Source: Pseudeuparius sepicola (lineage: Eukaryota; Arthropoda; Insecta; Coleoptera; Anthribidae). Taken from it: DNA of 64,000 bases. This document shows positions 1-12,172 of this stretch, in pieces. Positions within the stretch are counted from its first letter, which is position 1. Each line of letters begins with the position of its first letter. The notes under the pieces were generated by a model, which was not told the DNA's origin, made no database searches, and worked only from the letters and a program-made list of their open reading frames with translations. The stretch spans positions 64,501,949-64,565,948 of the forward strand of contig OY987298.1 in assembly GCA_963920635.1 (NCBI GenBank). The letters are read 5' to 3'. Made by a program: the position numbers and the translations under genes.

Positions 1-861
1 AATGAGAAACTGAGACACACAAACAAATTAAATTCTACCATAATCATCATCGACTGTATCTAGGTACCTACATACTGCTTTTATACCAGTGTTGGTCGAC
101 TAGCAAATATTAGGAGTAAAGTGATTTTTCAGTTAAATACGTACAAACGAGAGGCTGCTGTTAGGCGGTCGTTGTCAAGTTGTTGACAGTTCTTTACCAG
201 TAATATCTAAGTTTCAAAATTTAAAAAATAAATTTACTTACATTATGCGTCAATACACTTTATTGGAAAAAATTCAGGTGGTCCTAATTTACAGATAATA
301 CCACAGAAATTCGCAGTTGAACAGAAAGCTAATGACCGTTGTCTGTTGATTACCTACTTAAGATTAACGTTAATATTGAGGGTCGACAGCATTATTTGAA
401 ATTTTGAGCAGGAACTTTAAATGGTGGTTAATTCGCTAGTCGCTATTTATAAAAACGCATTTATTTCCTAATAAATTGTTTAGATACTCTCTCATATTTT
501 AAGAGTTTTACTTAATAATCTGTGATGTAATTTACGCCGCCTGCTTACTTAATTCTTTTAAAACTGATATTATACTGCATTCTCATCCTTCATATTACAA
601 ATACTAATGTAGTTTGCTTCACTCTGTACAAACGCCATACAAACATTTAAAGAAAGGTGTTTTATGTCCCAACCGCCGCCAGTCACCTGATCGTCGCTAA
701 AATCTATCTCAGTGCTTTATTTTGTATCGGAGTGTACAGACGTGTCTCACCATTGAGTTTATTCCTTTAGTCAATGGTCTCACTTCGGGATTTTCGTCGG
801 GTTCGCTGCGTAAAAAGAGGTGCAGACAATGAATAAGGTTTAATAATGTAACCGCAGGATA
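1..861. other. AT-rich stretch without a gene
   Basis: No open frame here has recognisable protein features. The only structure I can support is the inverted copy of a dispersed repeat at about 568-728, listed separately. Confidence 0.6.
568..728 (-). repeat. dispersed repeat R1, inverted copy
   Basis: This segment is the reverse complement, with few differences, of 5,418-5,577. Shared landmarks are the GCGGCGG block (its complement at 673-680), the TTTAAAGAAAGGTGTTTT block and the CTCATCC...TATTACAAATACTAATG block. The two copies are 4.8 kb apart in opposite orientation. The copy at 5.4 kb lies in the centre of a foldback MITE, so this is probably a decayed member of the same family. Confidence 0.75.
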
Positions 862-892
862 TTGGAAAACTTAGGAAGGTACCTAAATAAAG

Positions 893-1380
893 GAAGCGCA
901 ATCACACGATTGCAAGTCATTAAGACTGCTTCCTGGGGCGCAATCAAACGATTGCCAGTCGATTGCCCCGTGGAGCACATGCCCCCATTGAAAAACAAGC
1001 AAACAAAAGATTACGACTCCGGATCCACAGCTGCCAGTGGGGCGCAATCAAACGATTGCTAGTCGTAGGACTGCACCGGGGAGCACATGCCCCCATTGAA
1101 GAACAAGCACACAAAAGATTATGGCTCCGTGTCCACAGCTGCCAGTGGGGCGCAATCAAACGATTGCTAGTCATAGCACTGCCCCGGAGAGTATATGCCC
1201 CATTGAAAAACAAGCACACAAAAGATTAGCAGGTGAGTCCGTGTCCACATCGACCTTTTATACGCGAACACAAATAAATAATACGAAGCGCAATCTTACG
1301 ATTGCAAGTCCTAGGACTGCTTCCAAAGGAGCGCAATCATACGATTGCTAGTCATACGACTGCCCCGGGCGTACATATGC
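893..1380. repeat. tandem satellite, ~104-108 bp unit, palindromic core
   Basis: The 14-bp imperfect palindrome CAATCAAACGATTG recurs at 941, 1045 and 1153 in otherwise similar units that also share GAGCACATGCCCCCATTGAA and CCACAGCTGCCAGTGGGGCG. Variant cores (CAATCACACGATTG, CAATCTTACGATTG, CAATCATACGATTG) occur at 899, 1293, 1334 and 1485, where the surrounding units have decayed. Short open frames across this block exist only because the unit is repeated; I do not read them as genes. Confidence 0.85.
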
Positions 1381-4300
1381 CATAATCCAATCGAAAAACG
1401 AAATTGACAAAAGGCAAAATGCATTTCGGTTCTGGACTCATAGAGACGTTACATTTATTACAATATTTTTGTATAGAGACGCATGCAATCACACGATTGC
1501 AAGGTTTTTCGGCCTCAGGGTCCACATCGATCCTAGCACACAAAGACGATAGAAAGGGTATTCATATGATTGCAGGTCATTAACACTGTTTTCCGGGGCA
1601 CCCGAGAGTATTTTAAAATAATCATGCGATAATTAGGGCGCAATCATAGTATAGGATTGCCCAGGGGATTGCATAACCCGCAAAAAAATGAAGAAAAACT
1701 TACTGCTCACAATGTAATTACAGAACTGACAATATTAGCAAAAATAACCATAACAGTGACTAATAGCACATCCTAATTTCCTTCTTGAGGACACATGTAT
1801 TCACAATTGCTTAAAGATAACAGGGTAACAATGAGGGGAGCAGACACATAGTTGTAACCAAATTTACCCCTTGGAGGACACATGAACCTTACATTTATCC
1901 AATAATATGACAACAAAAAGGGGCGCAGTCACATGACTTCACGACTAAATTTTGTTCTTGTACTCCACACTTACCCGATAATAATAATATGGTAAAAAAT
2001 AAAGGAGTAAGCACATAACTGCACGGCCGACCAAAATTTTTCCCCCTGGAGGACACACGTACTACACGTTCTCCATTTTACCAACAATATTATTACATTA
2101 CAGGGAAAAACAGGTATGGACAAGGCCTCACGATCAAATTTATCTCTGGCACATTCAGAGGCCCTACTTCTACCCAATAATAAAACGATAATTTTTTATA
2201 AGTAATTGCAAGACATTACTGAAAGATCAAATTCCTTACTTGGATTACATTTTCACACAAAAGAAACAAAGAAGGAAAGAAGACAAGTACATGACTGTAT
2301 ACGGCTACGACCTATTTTCCCCAATGGAGAACACGCAGATAATTATATACAACAGGGAGGCATAATTTATAAATGTATGACCTAACCTAACCTAAACATT
2401 CTTGAAAGCTCCACTGTTTGGTGGGTATGTATAGATCCACAGCCTCATAGCAAATGGGGGCATTCAAGGGGTCTGGGATTACAGTAGAAAGAAGACATAA
2501 CGTCGGGACCAAATTCTCCTTTTTTCCTATTTTCCAATGGTAATAAGGTAATGACGAAGCAGGCAAATAACTGCAAAACCAAATTTCACTTTGAGGACAC
2601 ATAAGTTCTCCTTAGAAAAATGATCTATATTATGCACAAAATCTTGCTCCTTATAAATAATGCATCTCATTTTTTCTTTATTATCAGACAGTTCTCCCTG
2701 TGCGAATCTTATTAGCTTCAGTTTACGGATCCGCTGATCCAATGGTAAACTAAATAGAGGGAATGTGACATGGAAGGTGTGTTATCTGCTATTTTTGCAT
2801 TACAGAATTGGGGATTTCTAAATTTCCATTTTGTAGTGTTTTTTATTGAGCCAGGTTTCGCTCATGCCCACCATGTCAAGGTTTTTGGTGTAGTAAAGGA
2901 TTTTGAGGCTTCGGAGTCCCATAAAAGATACATGAGAGCTCCAACTGCCTCACTCTAGGAAATCTTATTATCGATTTCTTCCTTCTCTGTTGAATTTGGC
3001 ATGGAGCTTTGTCTTATGATAGGCGTTGATATACTTTGTTACAACCCATCATTCCAAATCTCTCTAAGACCCTCGGATTTGGACAACTAAAAACTTGAAA
3101 ATGCGCAGAATCTTTCTTAGGCTGTGACTAACGTTCTTAAAATTAATTTTTCTATTTAGTAGTGGCGAAAGTCAAAAATATAACATTAGCACAATCACAG
3201 GAGTCACAATAAGGTAATGTTTGAGGTTCCGCCTATTTAGCTTTATCTACACGTCATGGCAACAATAGGATAATGCAATAATAATTGGAATACGTGAATT
3301 GGGGAATGCAAAGGAGAGTAAGAAAGTAATTAATTACAAAATAATTAAGGTATATGCCTACACATTGCTGTAATGTATATTTTAAATGTAACATTTATCA
3401 AAACAATTCAACCGATTTGTCAAATATTCTCAACAAAGCATTTACCTCAGCTTAATTTTCATATTTAAGCTGTGGCATTACTCCCAGCATAGAATATGAG
3501 AAAAGCTGGTACGATGACCTTGAATGGCTGGACAGTGTGAGTATAAGAGCTACAGTGTCATATAAGGTTAGTTCCAACAGAGTTTTGAACAATTCTCAAA
3601 CCAGCTATCGATTAACTGATTGGCCAAATAATTCTGGAATTATTTTCTTGTGTTTGATTGGTTCAAGCCAGTTCTGGAATGGCTCAGAACTGCAGTTGAA
3701 ACAAGCCCATGGTGCTTCCTCTCTTCTCCGGATTTGAAATCAACCAACTAAATAGTCTAGAAGTGCAAAAGAAATCAAATGAAAACAATTCCGCGTAGTG
3801 AAGTTAAAACCTAATTTTTGAAAACTTTCTCGTGACTCCTGAACAATGTGCGTTAATGCAAATTCAAGCATTTATAGCGCCTTTTTAGTTACGAAAACGT
3901 CGATTTGGTAGCTTTGGAACCACCATTTTCGCCAAATGAGGCAGGTTTGGAACACGATTTTATTGCACAGGTCTAGGATGGAATCATATCGCCATGTTTA
4001 CGAACTATACCTACAAATAAAATGTTTGGTGAGACCCTTACGCTGATATCCTTGATTTTGGGGGGCTACATAGTACTCAAACAAGGACGGTACCTACCAA
4101 ATTTCTCAGTTTCCAATAGTTATTCTATAATTGCCCTAATAATTATTATATTATTAGAGGAGACAACCCCAAATGGCATATATGCGTTAATGCAAAAAAA
4201 CCGCAGCATGCATATACGAGTAATTAAATATAATACTCGACGTATTATATTTAATTACGTCGATGTCAAAAAGGGGCAAGAATAATAATAACAATAAAAT

Positions 4301-5303
4301 TTAAATATATATTTTCTATATTTTATACTAATGACCATTTCACATAATATAAGGACCCATGTATAGAATATAGTATATATATATAGGGGTATTTAAAAAA
4401 ACCTGCTACCTATATGCTATCATCAATATATGGATTCATTTAATTCTTAATTGATTTTTTTTCTCGCCACGTAAACTTAAACCAAACTGATTAAAAGACA
4501 ACTTTTTCCAGCAAAATTCATAAAGGCCGGATATTTAAAAAAAAACTGAACGATAACTCAAAATTAACTTCAACAAATTTGTCTTCTGAACTTTCGGGGA
4601 ATAAATCTTCCTCCTTTCTCAGTGATAATGTCACAACGAAATTTCAGACAATATCGGTGAAATGCAACCAAGAAGGCAAAATTGAAGGTGCTTCGAAATT
4701 TTGTAACATGGTATACATATTATATATTTGGGTTCGTATATGAGTATGATCAAAGAAAATAATACTATGCAGTAATATTTTCTTTGGTATGATACAAGAA
4801 ATAACTACAATCTACATACGGGGGTCTCTAGAAGTTTACCCATGTTTGCGTGTATTGATCTTGACTACCATGATTTGGTTATTCGAGGGAGTCTAGTCTT
4901 TTTGAGAGAACAGAGAATGTCATTTATGTATTATGACTGGCTGTAACTTGCAATATACAGTTTTTCTTCCAGTATTTTAATGCTAATTGCTGCTTCCTAA
5001 CAGAGACCCTGTTTCTGAGGAGCCACATTGGTTACAGATTTGCATGTTTTATACTTGTCATATATTTTTTATTAGATAATATTATAAGCATACTTGCAGA
5101 CCGACATAAAGGTTGGATACATTTTTTCAGCATATTGCTCAACTAGTGGGCGTGGACATACATACGTATACCTACGTACCTATAGTACGTTAGTAAAAGT
5201 GCATCTGTTTTCAAAATAAATATATTTGAATCAATGTTGATAGATCGTTCTTGTTCTTTAAACATCTACATTAGTATTTGTAATATGAAGGATGAGACTG
5301 CAG
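1381..5303. other. 3.9 kb without a recognisable gene
   Basis: AT-rich DNA with degenerate outliers of the preceding satellite core near 1,485 and 1,640, and one strong hairpin at 4,216-4,261. Small open frames are present, but none shows domain motifs, codon bias or homology that I can see. Confidence 0.5.
4216..4261. repeat. 46-bp AT-rich hairpin
   Basis: The arms GTAATTAAATATAATA and TATTATATTTAATTAC are perfect complements separated by a few bases. It stands alone and may be a remnant of a foldback MITE. Confidence 0.7.
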
Positions 5304-5615
5304 TATAATTATAAGATCAACTGACTTACCTGTAAGGAAGTTTGAGCTGAATTATACTGCAGTCTCATCCGATTATTACAAACCCTCCCTGATCCCCACC
5401 GTTAACGATCTATCACAAAATAAGCACTGAGATGGATTTTAGCGACGATCAGGTGACTGGCGGCGGTTGGGACAAAAAACACCTTTCTTTAAACGTTTGT
5501 ATGGCGTTTGTACAGAGTGTAGCAAACTACATTAGTATTTGTAATAATCGGATGAGACTGCAGTATAATTCAGCTCAAACTTCCTTACAGGTGAGTCAGT
5601 TGATCTTATAATTAT
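5304..5615. mobile_element. foldback MITE, ~312 bp
   Basis: An inverted repeat of about 80 bp per arm: ATAATTATAAGATCAACTGA at the left is answered by its complement ending in TTGATCTTATAATTAT at the right. Between the arms lies the R1 segment. An extra partial direct copy of the inner sequence (GGATGAGACTGCAGTATAAT) sits just upstream at 5,290. I could not establish a target-site duplication. Confidence 0.75.
5418..5577 (+). repeat. dispersed repeat R1, direct copy
   Basis: Near-identical in reverse complement to 568-728, including the GGCGGCGGTTGGGACA and GTTTGTATGGCGTTTGTACA blocks. It occupies the middle of the foldback MITE. Confidence 0.75.
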
Positions 5616-6844
5616 GTGCGAACCAAGCACGTTGATGCCATTGTATGATATGTCAGATCAAAGCTTATAAAATTTCCTGCCATTTTTTAATAGAGATTAT
5701 TTGTTTTAAAATCACATGGAAACATCTACAATTTATCGCCACGCGCGCTGATTTATCTTAAAAATTGGCCAAGTTATGCCTTGGGAATTTTAGGTGGCGG
5801 ACCCTGTATAACCTAATATCAGTTTTCCCGTCGAGCAATAGTCCAGGCGGCGGGGACCAAAAGTAGAATTATTGGAACCACAGGAGAGGGCGCACCATTC
5901 TCTTCGCCTTCACCATTATCGGCGGTAAAACCGTGACAGAGACAAGAGAAAATATAAAGGCACGTGGCTGCAGGGGTCGCTCCTTAATGGCCATAATAAG
6001 TTGAATCCAATCAGGCATGTACAATTGTACAACCATTTTATATTAATCTCTTCAAAATTTGAGCAAAATTGACCATGTCATCCGATATAATTATGGCCCA
6101 AAAATCGAAATTTACGCCCATCTTGTCTTTCATATTGCTGACTTGTGATCAAAAAGTAAAAAAATAATTAAAATTTTAAAAAAATAATGTAGAAATCGAC
6201 ATTTTTATAGCTGTTCGACTATTCAAGTTCTATCGGAAAAAAGTCGGCCCTAGCCGCAAATGGCAACGAAGACAAAATAATATTAATTGCCCCCCTCCCC
6301 CACACAAGCATGTGGTTGCTTCTGGGGTACTCCTAGTTTGAAGTATTGCGCAATACGCCCTTCAAAGCTGTCACAATCCGCTGTCTTGTACTATTCAGTA
6401 ATCTGTGGTCTGTGTGGACACTACCCGCACTACTCTCCGATCTCCGCCCTGCTCTCCGGTCCTCCGTCCGCGTTATGTGTAGCCATGCACTTAGACATAC
6501 AAAACTCTGAGACAAACTAAACCGCTCTAACACTAGATGCGGTGCCTTCCTTGTCAAATGCCATAAGGACTCCCTTGATTGCAGCTGCTATCGGAGTCAT
6601 AACACCTTAATAAATGGTGGGGGTGGAAACGGGTTGTTTGTGCGGGAGGTGAGGAGGGAGAGGTGGCTATAGAAGTGGCACCCACGATTGACAAACGGGC
6701 GGCGAGAATGCCGGTTTTTGCAGCCTTTCGCTCTCCAAGTGTGTCGCTAAATTCTACAAAGAAGGTGTTACTGTATATAGGGGGTTTAGTGAAAACGTGG
6801 ACAGTTATCGGCACAGGGGCGCCGGGTTTCCAAAATCCAGAGGG
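5616..6844. other. no recognisable gene
   Basis: AT-rich sequence becoming more GC-balanced at 6,290-6,700. Overlapping short frames occur on both strands, but none has a recognisable domain. I see nothing else I can support. Confidence 0.5.
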
Positions 6845-6934
6845 AAATTAAATTACTTAGTACAAAAAATTTTATGGTAGATAAAGAAAAATTAGACTTG
6901 CCAAAATAAATTTTCAAAAATTTTCTAACATTTG
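6845..6934 (+). repeat. dispersed repeat end (also at 39.36 and 42.9 kb)
   Basis: ACTTAGTACAAAAAATTTTA followed by TGGTAGATAAAGAAAAATTA matches, in reverse complement, 42,850-42,925. The first block also matches the outer end of the repeat at 39,357. Three sites therefore share the same terminal block with different interiors, as expected for related non-autonomous elements. Confidence 0.6.
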
Positions 6935-7148
6935 CCTGTCATTGGGTGGGATGCATAAAGAGTAGTAGGTGCTAATGCTTCACCAAAAAGTATCTACTTT
7001 GTAGCATTTGCTTTTACATAGAAGCATCTGCTTCACTCAAGTAAAGTAAATGCTTCTATGTAAAAGCAAATGCTACAAAGTAGATACTTTTTGGTGAAGC
7101 ATTAGCACCTACTACTTTTTATGCATTCCACCCAATGGAAGTGACAGG
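6935..7148. mobile_element. hairpin MITE, ~214 bp, near-perfect palindrome
   Basis: CCTGTCATTGGGTGGGATGC at the left is mirrored at the right by the complement ending TGACAGG. Arms of about 95 bp pair almost perfectly (a run containing GTAGCATTTGCTTTTACATA and its complement) around a loop of about 15 bp. The right arm has a 5-bp insertion near its end. Non-coding. Confidence 0.85.
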
Positions 7149-8147
7149 TAGTGAAATAGCGCGGCGTTGCCACGTCTATCAATTTATCCGAGGATTCACC
7201 ACGAAATTCCGATTTCCTGTTGGAAACGATTACTTTCTAAGGAACATGTAGAATGCCTATGAAACACCTAACTTACTGGCATTTCCAGGATTGAATATTG
7301 CACCATTTTCTGTTTTCTTGCTTTTTTACATTAAAAGTCACACAGCACTACAAAACACAACATTAACATTTTCTAAATCTGTTGGGGACCTCTTGGTTCC
7401 CCTCAGCTATTCCTTTTGTTTGAAGCGAGGTACTCAACCTGGCGACCACGACGAGGTGGATCTCCTCCGCCTGGAAAACCCCGAAGGATAACCAAAAAAC
7501 ACAACTGCACTAGCACACATATGCAAAGCACTACAATAGCTGTTCAAAGATGTCGCCGCGCGGTTACTCGGTTAATTAAAGAAGTCCAGATATCTACGTG
7601 CAAAAAGTCCATGATTATTCCGGATTTGATCAGCTGCACCTTCAATTCGTTCACGTAACTGCTGCTCGGGTAGTGTATGGGTAGTGCTCATGGAGGCACA
7701 CGTGCAGCAGCTCGCGGAGAAAAACGGAAGCTGGGCTGGAGTGTAGTGAGAAGCCTCGAGCATCGCCCGAGGCAGGAGAAGGAAAATTGTGGAGAATGTG
7801 GAGAATTTGGAGATGCCCTGTGCTCCGGATACAGGAAATCAAGAGGTGTTGCCACGGCGGACCGTCCAGACCTCCGGTACTCGACGCCAAGAGCCTCGGA
7901 GTGCTGTGAACGACGAGGGAGCGGCACGATTAGTGAACATTTAAGCCAGGGAATTAACTGCATTAAAGTTGTTGATGCATGGTGGGTGAGTGCACAATAT
8001 GGAAGGACACTGACTCGGACATTGGGTGAGCTTTTAATTGGAAATAAACTGTTGTTTCAGGTTCTGCACTGCGCGCTAAAAGAACGAACTATCAAAACGG
8101 GGTTTACGCCTTTATCTTGGGCTTAAGAGGTCAGGTGGATTTAGGTT
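7149..8147. other. no intact gene; possible decayed transposase tail
   Basis: A GC-richer block, with frames open on both strands. On the minus strand, near 7,560-7,760, the residues LPEQQLRERIEGAADQIRN followed in another frame by FEQLL resemble the C-terminal end of DUF4817-related mariner transposases (LRERI...I+N..., GG.FEHLL). The sense 149-codon frame at 7,677-8,126 has no recognisable features and I treat it as a shadow. Confidence 0.35.
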
Positions 8148-8564
8148 AGTTAAATTTCAAAGTAAGGTAAGGCGAATCCGGGAGAACCTCGGGTAAATCT
8201 AACAGCGCTGCGGATGCAAAAAGATTCAAATCGATTGTTATTTATGTATTTTTTTATTTTTTTGAGTAAAAAGGTATTTTCATCCTTCCTAAAACAATTT
8301 TCTGTGTACTTAAGTACTTAGTAAGTTATAATGGTGCTTGAATTAAGTGAAACGGAAAGAATACAGGTTAACATACTAAGTACTTAAGTACTTAAGAACA
8401 CCGCGAAAATAACTTCAAGCTGACAGTATGCTCGGAAGCCATATTGGATGACGTAATTATAGGCGGAGATTTGCAGGGAAAATAGGGGTTTTTACCCTTT
8501 TTTAAAAGATCGTAAAAAAATCTAAACATATTTTTCTATGTTTTCTTAAGCATTGTTACAGTAA
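8148..8564 (+). repeat. dispersed repeat D, copy 1 (interrupted by a MITE)
   Basis: Matches 39,363-39,712 on the opposite strand. Shared blocks include CCTCGGGTAAATCTA, GCGGATG, AATCGATTGTTATTTATGTA, ATTGGATGACGTAATTATAGG (one mismatch) and TTTTTCTATGTTTTCTTAAGC. Copy 1 is broken after AAAACAA by the short MITE at 8,295-8,396, which copy 2 lacks. Confidence 0.85.
8295..8396. mobile_element. short MITE copy 1 (~102 bp)
   Basis: Terminal repeats ACTTAAGTACTTAGTA / TACTAAGTACTTAAGT enclose a 40-bp core (GAATTAAGTGAAACGGAAAG...). The uninterrupted homologue at 39.5 kb lacks it, which supports insertion. The interior is nearly identical to the copy at 8,565-8,706, 283 bp away. Confidence 0.8.
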
Positions 8565-8706
8565 ACGTACTTTTTTTACTCAATTTTCTGTGTACTTAAG
8601 TACTTAGTAAGTTATAATGGCGCTTGAATTAAGTGAAACGGAAAGAATACAGGTTAACATACTAAGTACTTAAGTACACAGAAAATTGAGTAAAAAAGTA
8701 CGTTCA
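8565..8706. mobile_element. short MITE copy 2 (~142 bp)
   Basis: The same core as copy 1, differing at one position, but with longer inverted arms: ACGTACTTTTTTTACTCAAT to ATTGAGTAAAAAAGTACGT. The left end abuts dispersed repeat D, and the right end lies 11 bp from the MULE target duplication. Confidence 0.8.
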
Positions 8707-9190
8707 GTCGAAGATCATAATATTGGGATCAGGAAGATTCACCGCCCACAATTCACCGCGGAATGTTCACCGCCCCCAATTCACCGCCCACAATTCACCG
8801 CTCGCACAATTAGTCGCGCGCGCAATTCACCTCTCACAATTCACCGCTAGGAAAATTTGATTGATGTATCATTAAGTATCCCTAATTTTTGAAATGAAGA
8901 AATTTTCAATTGAAACACATTATCAGCAATGCTACCTCATTTACATAACAGAGATTTAGTTTACCCTACCTATAGGATTATAAATTTTCAAATAAAACGC
9001 TAGCCAGGTAGGAAAATATATTTAGGGTTTTAACATAATAAGGTTTTTGAATAGAAATAGATGATTAACTAAAATGCATTATTTGCAATGCTATCTCATT
9101 TAAATAACAGAAATAGGTATAAATAAGCCACATTAATAATTGTGAGTTTACATTCCAAGTTCGACCATTGACGCATGAAGTTGTAAGAAA

Positions 9191-11644
9191 ATGGCTCTTC
9201 AATTTATTGACTCAGAAAAGGGAAGGAGAAAGCTCATTATTGACGGCCACAGTTATTATCGCGAAAAGAAGATAGAAAATAAAATTCACTGGAAATGTTC
9301 AATGTACCAGAAGACCAAATGCACAGCTCGAGTAGCAACTAGAGATGACGAATTGGTTACTACGCGGAAGCAGCACAATCACTGTGGAGACGCGGCAGAT
9401 TTGGAGGCAGCCAAAATTTACCAAATATCTGCAAGAAGACCAATCCTTCCTACCAATCGCAGTGGCATTACCTTTTTGGAAGAGTACACCAAAACTATGA
9501 AAGAAGAACAGTTCCTGCTTTTTGATTCTGGCCCAACGGAGAATAGAATATTGATTTTTGCGACAAGAGCGAATCTTCAATTGCTCGCTGAAAGTGACCA
9601 CTGGTTTGCCGACGGAACGTCAAAACTGTGCCATTATTATTTTACCAGCTGCGTACACTATCCATGGTCTGAAGCACAATGCATGCTTACCATTAGTTTA
9701 CGCACTACTTCCCGACAAAGCCGAGCTTACTTACGTCGAGATGCTGCAACAGCTCAAAAATGTGGAGCCATCATTGGCCCCGTTGTCAATTACAACTGAT
9801 TATGAAAGTGCTATGATCAGTGCCTGCCAAAAGGAATTTCCACAAGCGAAACAGAGAGGTTGCTTCTTCACACACTTAACTCAGTGTGTTCTTCGGAAGA
9901 TACAGGGTTGCGGGTTGAAGGCGAAATATGAAACCGACGCCAATTTTGCCCTGAAGATGAGAATGTTACCAGCGATAGCTTTTGTCCCCGTGGACCACAT
10001 GGTTACAACTTTTCAGTTGCTTAATGAAAATGGTATCTTCCCCGAAGATGCTCAAGAAGTAGTTGATTACTTTGAAGACATATGGATTGGACGCCCACAA
10101 AGAAGGCAGCAACGACGCCAACCACGCTATGCGCATGCTATGTGGAATTTATATGATTCCGTCTTGAATGACCTACCAAAGACAAATAACTGCGTGGAAG
10201 GTTGGCATAGAGGGTTTGAAGAGCAGGTATTGGCACATCACCCGAGCATATGGAAATTCATTAACTGTATAAAGAAGGAACAAAGTGTCAATGAAGTTAG
10301 GTTTGAACAATATACAGGGTGTAACTGAACTGATGGTCAAAAATGAAACCACGTATTCTTGAAGTCAAAATAAGGGCACTTCTTCATATATTTTTTTCTT
10401 CTACGGGCCATAGTTTTTTTTATACAGAGCGTAGAAGTTTGGAGAAAAATACAAATATTTCTTAGTATCTCTAGAAGTATACGAGATATTTTCTTCAAAC
10501 TTGGCGTCTCACATGAGCAGATAAGTCGTCAAACTTAAGGTTGACATGAAGCTTCTGAGGCTCCCAGTTGCGGAGATACAGGGTGTTATTAAAATTCATT
10601 AGTCCAGAAAAATATGAATACCCTGTATAATCGCATTTTTTAAATTTGTTTTGAATAGAGACTTCAATGGTTAACAAAAAGTATCTCTTAGTATTTTTTC
10701 ATATTCGCAGCCGTTTCTTAATTATTTTCAAAAAACGGCAACGCTGCAATGAACAATAGTCACTTCAAGAATAAATATCTAGCAATCTGTGGGTGTCAAT
10801 TAAACTTTATTTAACAAAATACAAAAGCAAAATCGGTAATAAAAGAAACGTAATGCTACTAGAAGCTAGAAAATTAAATTATTAAATGTTCAAAATGACC
10901 GCCGTCTCTTTCAATACACGCAATTATGCCATTCCGCATGTTTATTATTGCCATTGGCATTTTTCAAAATATTGATACTAGTGCAAAGTTGGCAGCCAAA
11001 TGATTCAAATAATGCCAAGTTTAATTGACTTCCACAGATTGTTAGATTTATTCTTAAAATGACTTGTTTATTGCAGCATTGCAGTTCTTTGAAAATAATT
11101 AAGAAACGGCTGAGAATATGAAAAAATACTAAGAGATACTTTTTGTTAACCATTGAATTTACCATTCAAAACAAACTTAAAAAATGCGATTATACAGGGT
11201 ATTCATATTTTTCTGAACTAATTAATTTTAATAACACCCTGTATCTCCGCAACCGGGGTCCTCAGAAGCTTCATATTAAGCTTAAATTTGACAGCTCATC
11301 CGCTCATGTGACACGCCAAGTTTGAAGAAAATATCTCGTATACTTCTAGAGATACTAAGAAATATGTGTAGTTTTCCCTAAATTTCTACGCTCTCTATAA
11401 AAAAAACTATGGCCCGTAGGAGAAAAAAATATATGAAGAAGTGCCCTTATTTTGACTCCAAGAATACGTGGTTTCATTTTTGACCATCAGTTCAGTTACA
11501 CCTTGTATTAGTGGTCATGAAGCTCAAAGGCCCAGGATCAAATATCGTGATGCTGCAAAACGCATTAAAAAACTAGTGTTAGCCTTTGATCCAAATAATA
11601 TAATAGATTTTGTTAGAGGCATAGCTCATAACATTTCTTATTAA
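9191..11644 (+). pseudogene. FLYWCH-MULE transposase, frameshifted and split by an insertion
   Basis: The frame starts with ATG at 9,191. Residues ~5-75 look like a FLYWCH zinc finger: YYREKK, HWKC, C-T-A-R and HNH supply the Cys/His set. A MULE transposase domain follows, with WFADGT as the first catalytic Asp region near 9,603-9,620 and TTDYESA near 9,793. The frame slips by one base near 9,653: the upstream frame ends in nonsense residues, while the downstream frame continues with AYTIHG and LPLVYALLPDK, the usual order in this family. The product reaches VRFEQY at 10,312. It is then interrupted by a 1.2-kb foldback element and resumes at 11,508 with ISGHEAQRP, ending at TAA 11,642-11,644. 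Removing one TA copy plus the insert would keep the frame, so the insertion hit a contiguous coding region. The gene cannot be functional as it stands. Confidence 0.9.
10313..11507. mobile_element. foldback element inserted in the MULE gene (TA target)
   Basis: TA at 10,313-10,314 and 11,506-11,507 flank a 1,191-bp element. Its ends are CAGGGTGTAACTGAACTGAT and CAAGGTGTAACTGAACTGAT (right end complemented). The arms extend about 420 bp each and include a matching block containing CTATGGCCCGTAG and the stretch around 10,495-10,677 / 11,143-11,325. A central segment of about 350 bp is unpaired. No transposase is encoded; the TA duplication and CAGGGTG ends suggest a non-autonomous Tc1/mariner-type element. 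Confidence 0.92.
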
Positions 11645-11720
11645 ATTTATTATAATTTGTCATATTAATATGTGTCAATTAAATAAAAATTTATATAAAC
11701 ATTTATAATGCGTTTTAAAT

Positions 11721-12172
11721 GTAAATACCAATGACGTCAGAACCTATAGACAGGTTTGTTTTGATAAACGCTTGACGCCCAGAACTAATCACAATCTAAG
11801 CGCTCCATTAAATTATTCCGGAAATGTCGCGAGATTGTCAGAAATTGCCCCTTTTTGTCGAGCCGTAGCGAACTTATTTCGACTCTGGGCTCGGTGGCTG
11901 GCGTCGTTAGACCATCCCCCGAGTCTTCAGGTGAGGTTCCGATGCTTCCGGCGCCCCCAAACAAGAAAAACATGCGATATCTAAGTGTGATTCTGGAGGA
12001 ACTATAACCTGAAATCACCGGGTGTATAGTTGGTTGATGGTTGACTTTCTGTCTTTGTTTGTAGCATGTTTTTAGAGTAGTATGGATATATTTAATCTTG
12101 GCGTCAAAATAAAGGGCATTTTAACAATGGGGCACCACGTCTATAGGTTTTAACGTCATTGGTAAATACCTT
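11721..12172. mobile_element. MITE inside the MULE, 9-bp TSD GTAAATACC
   Basis: GTAAATACC occurs at 11,721-11,729 and 12,164-12,172. The element between has inverted ends AATGACGTCAGAACCTATAG and (complemented) CAATGACGTTAAAACCTATA. The interior of about 430 bp is moderately GC-rich and without a recognisable product. An 8-9 bp duplication fits hAT or Mutator-type mobilisation; the host MULE itself could be a relative. Confidence 0.8.

Noticed and set aside
2379..2394. CCTAACCTAACCTAAA, like the insect telomere repeat (TTAGG)n
   Set aside because: Only three units in unique surroundings; too short to call interstitial telomere DNA.
7677..8126. 149-codon open frame in a GC-richer block
   Set aside because: No recognisable domain, and the opposite strand is open too and looks more like a decayed transposase tail.
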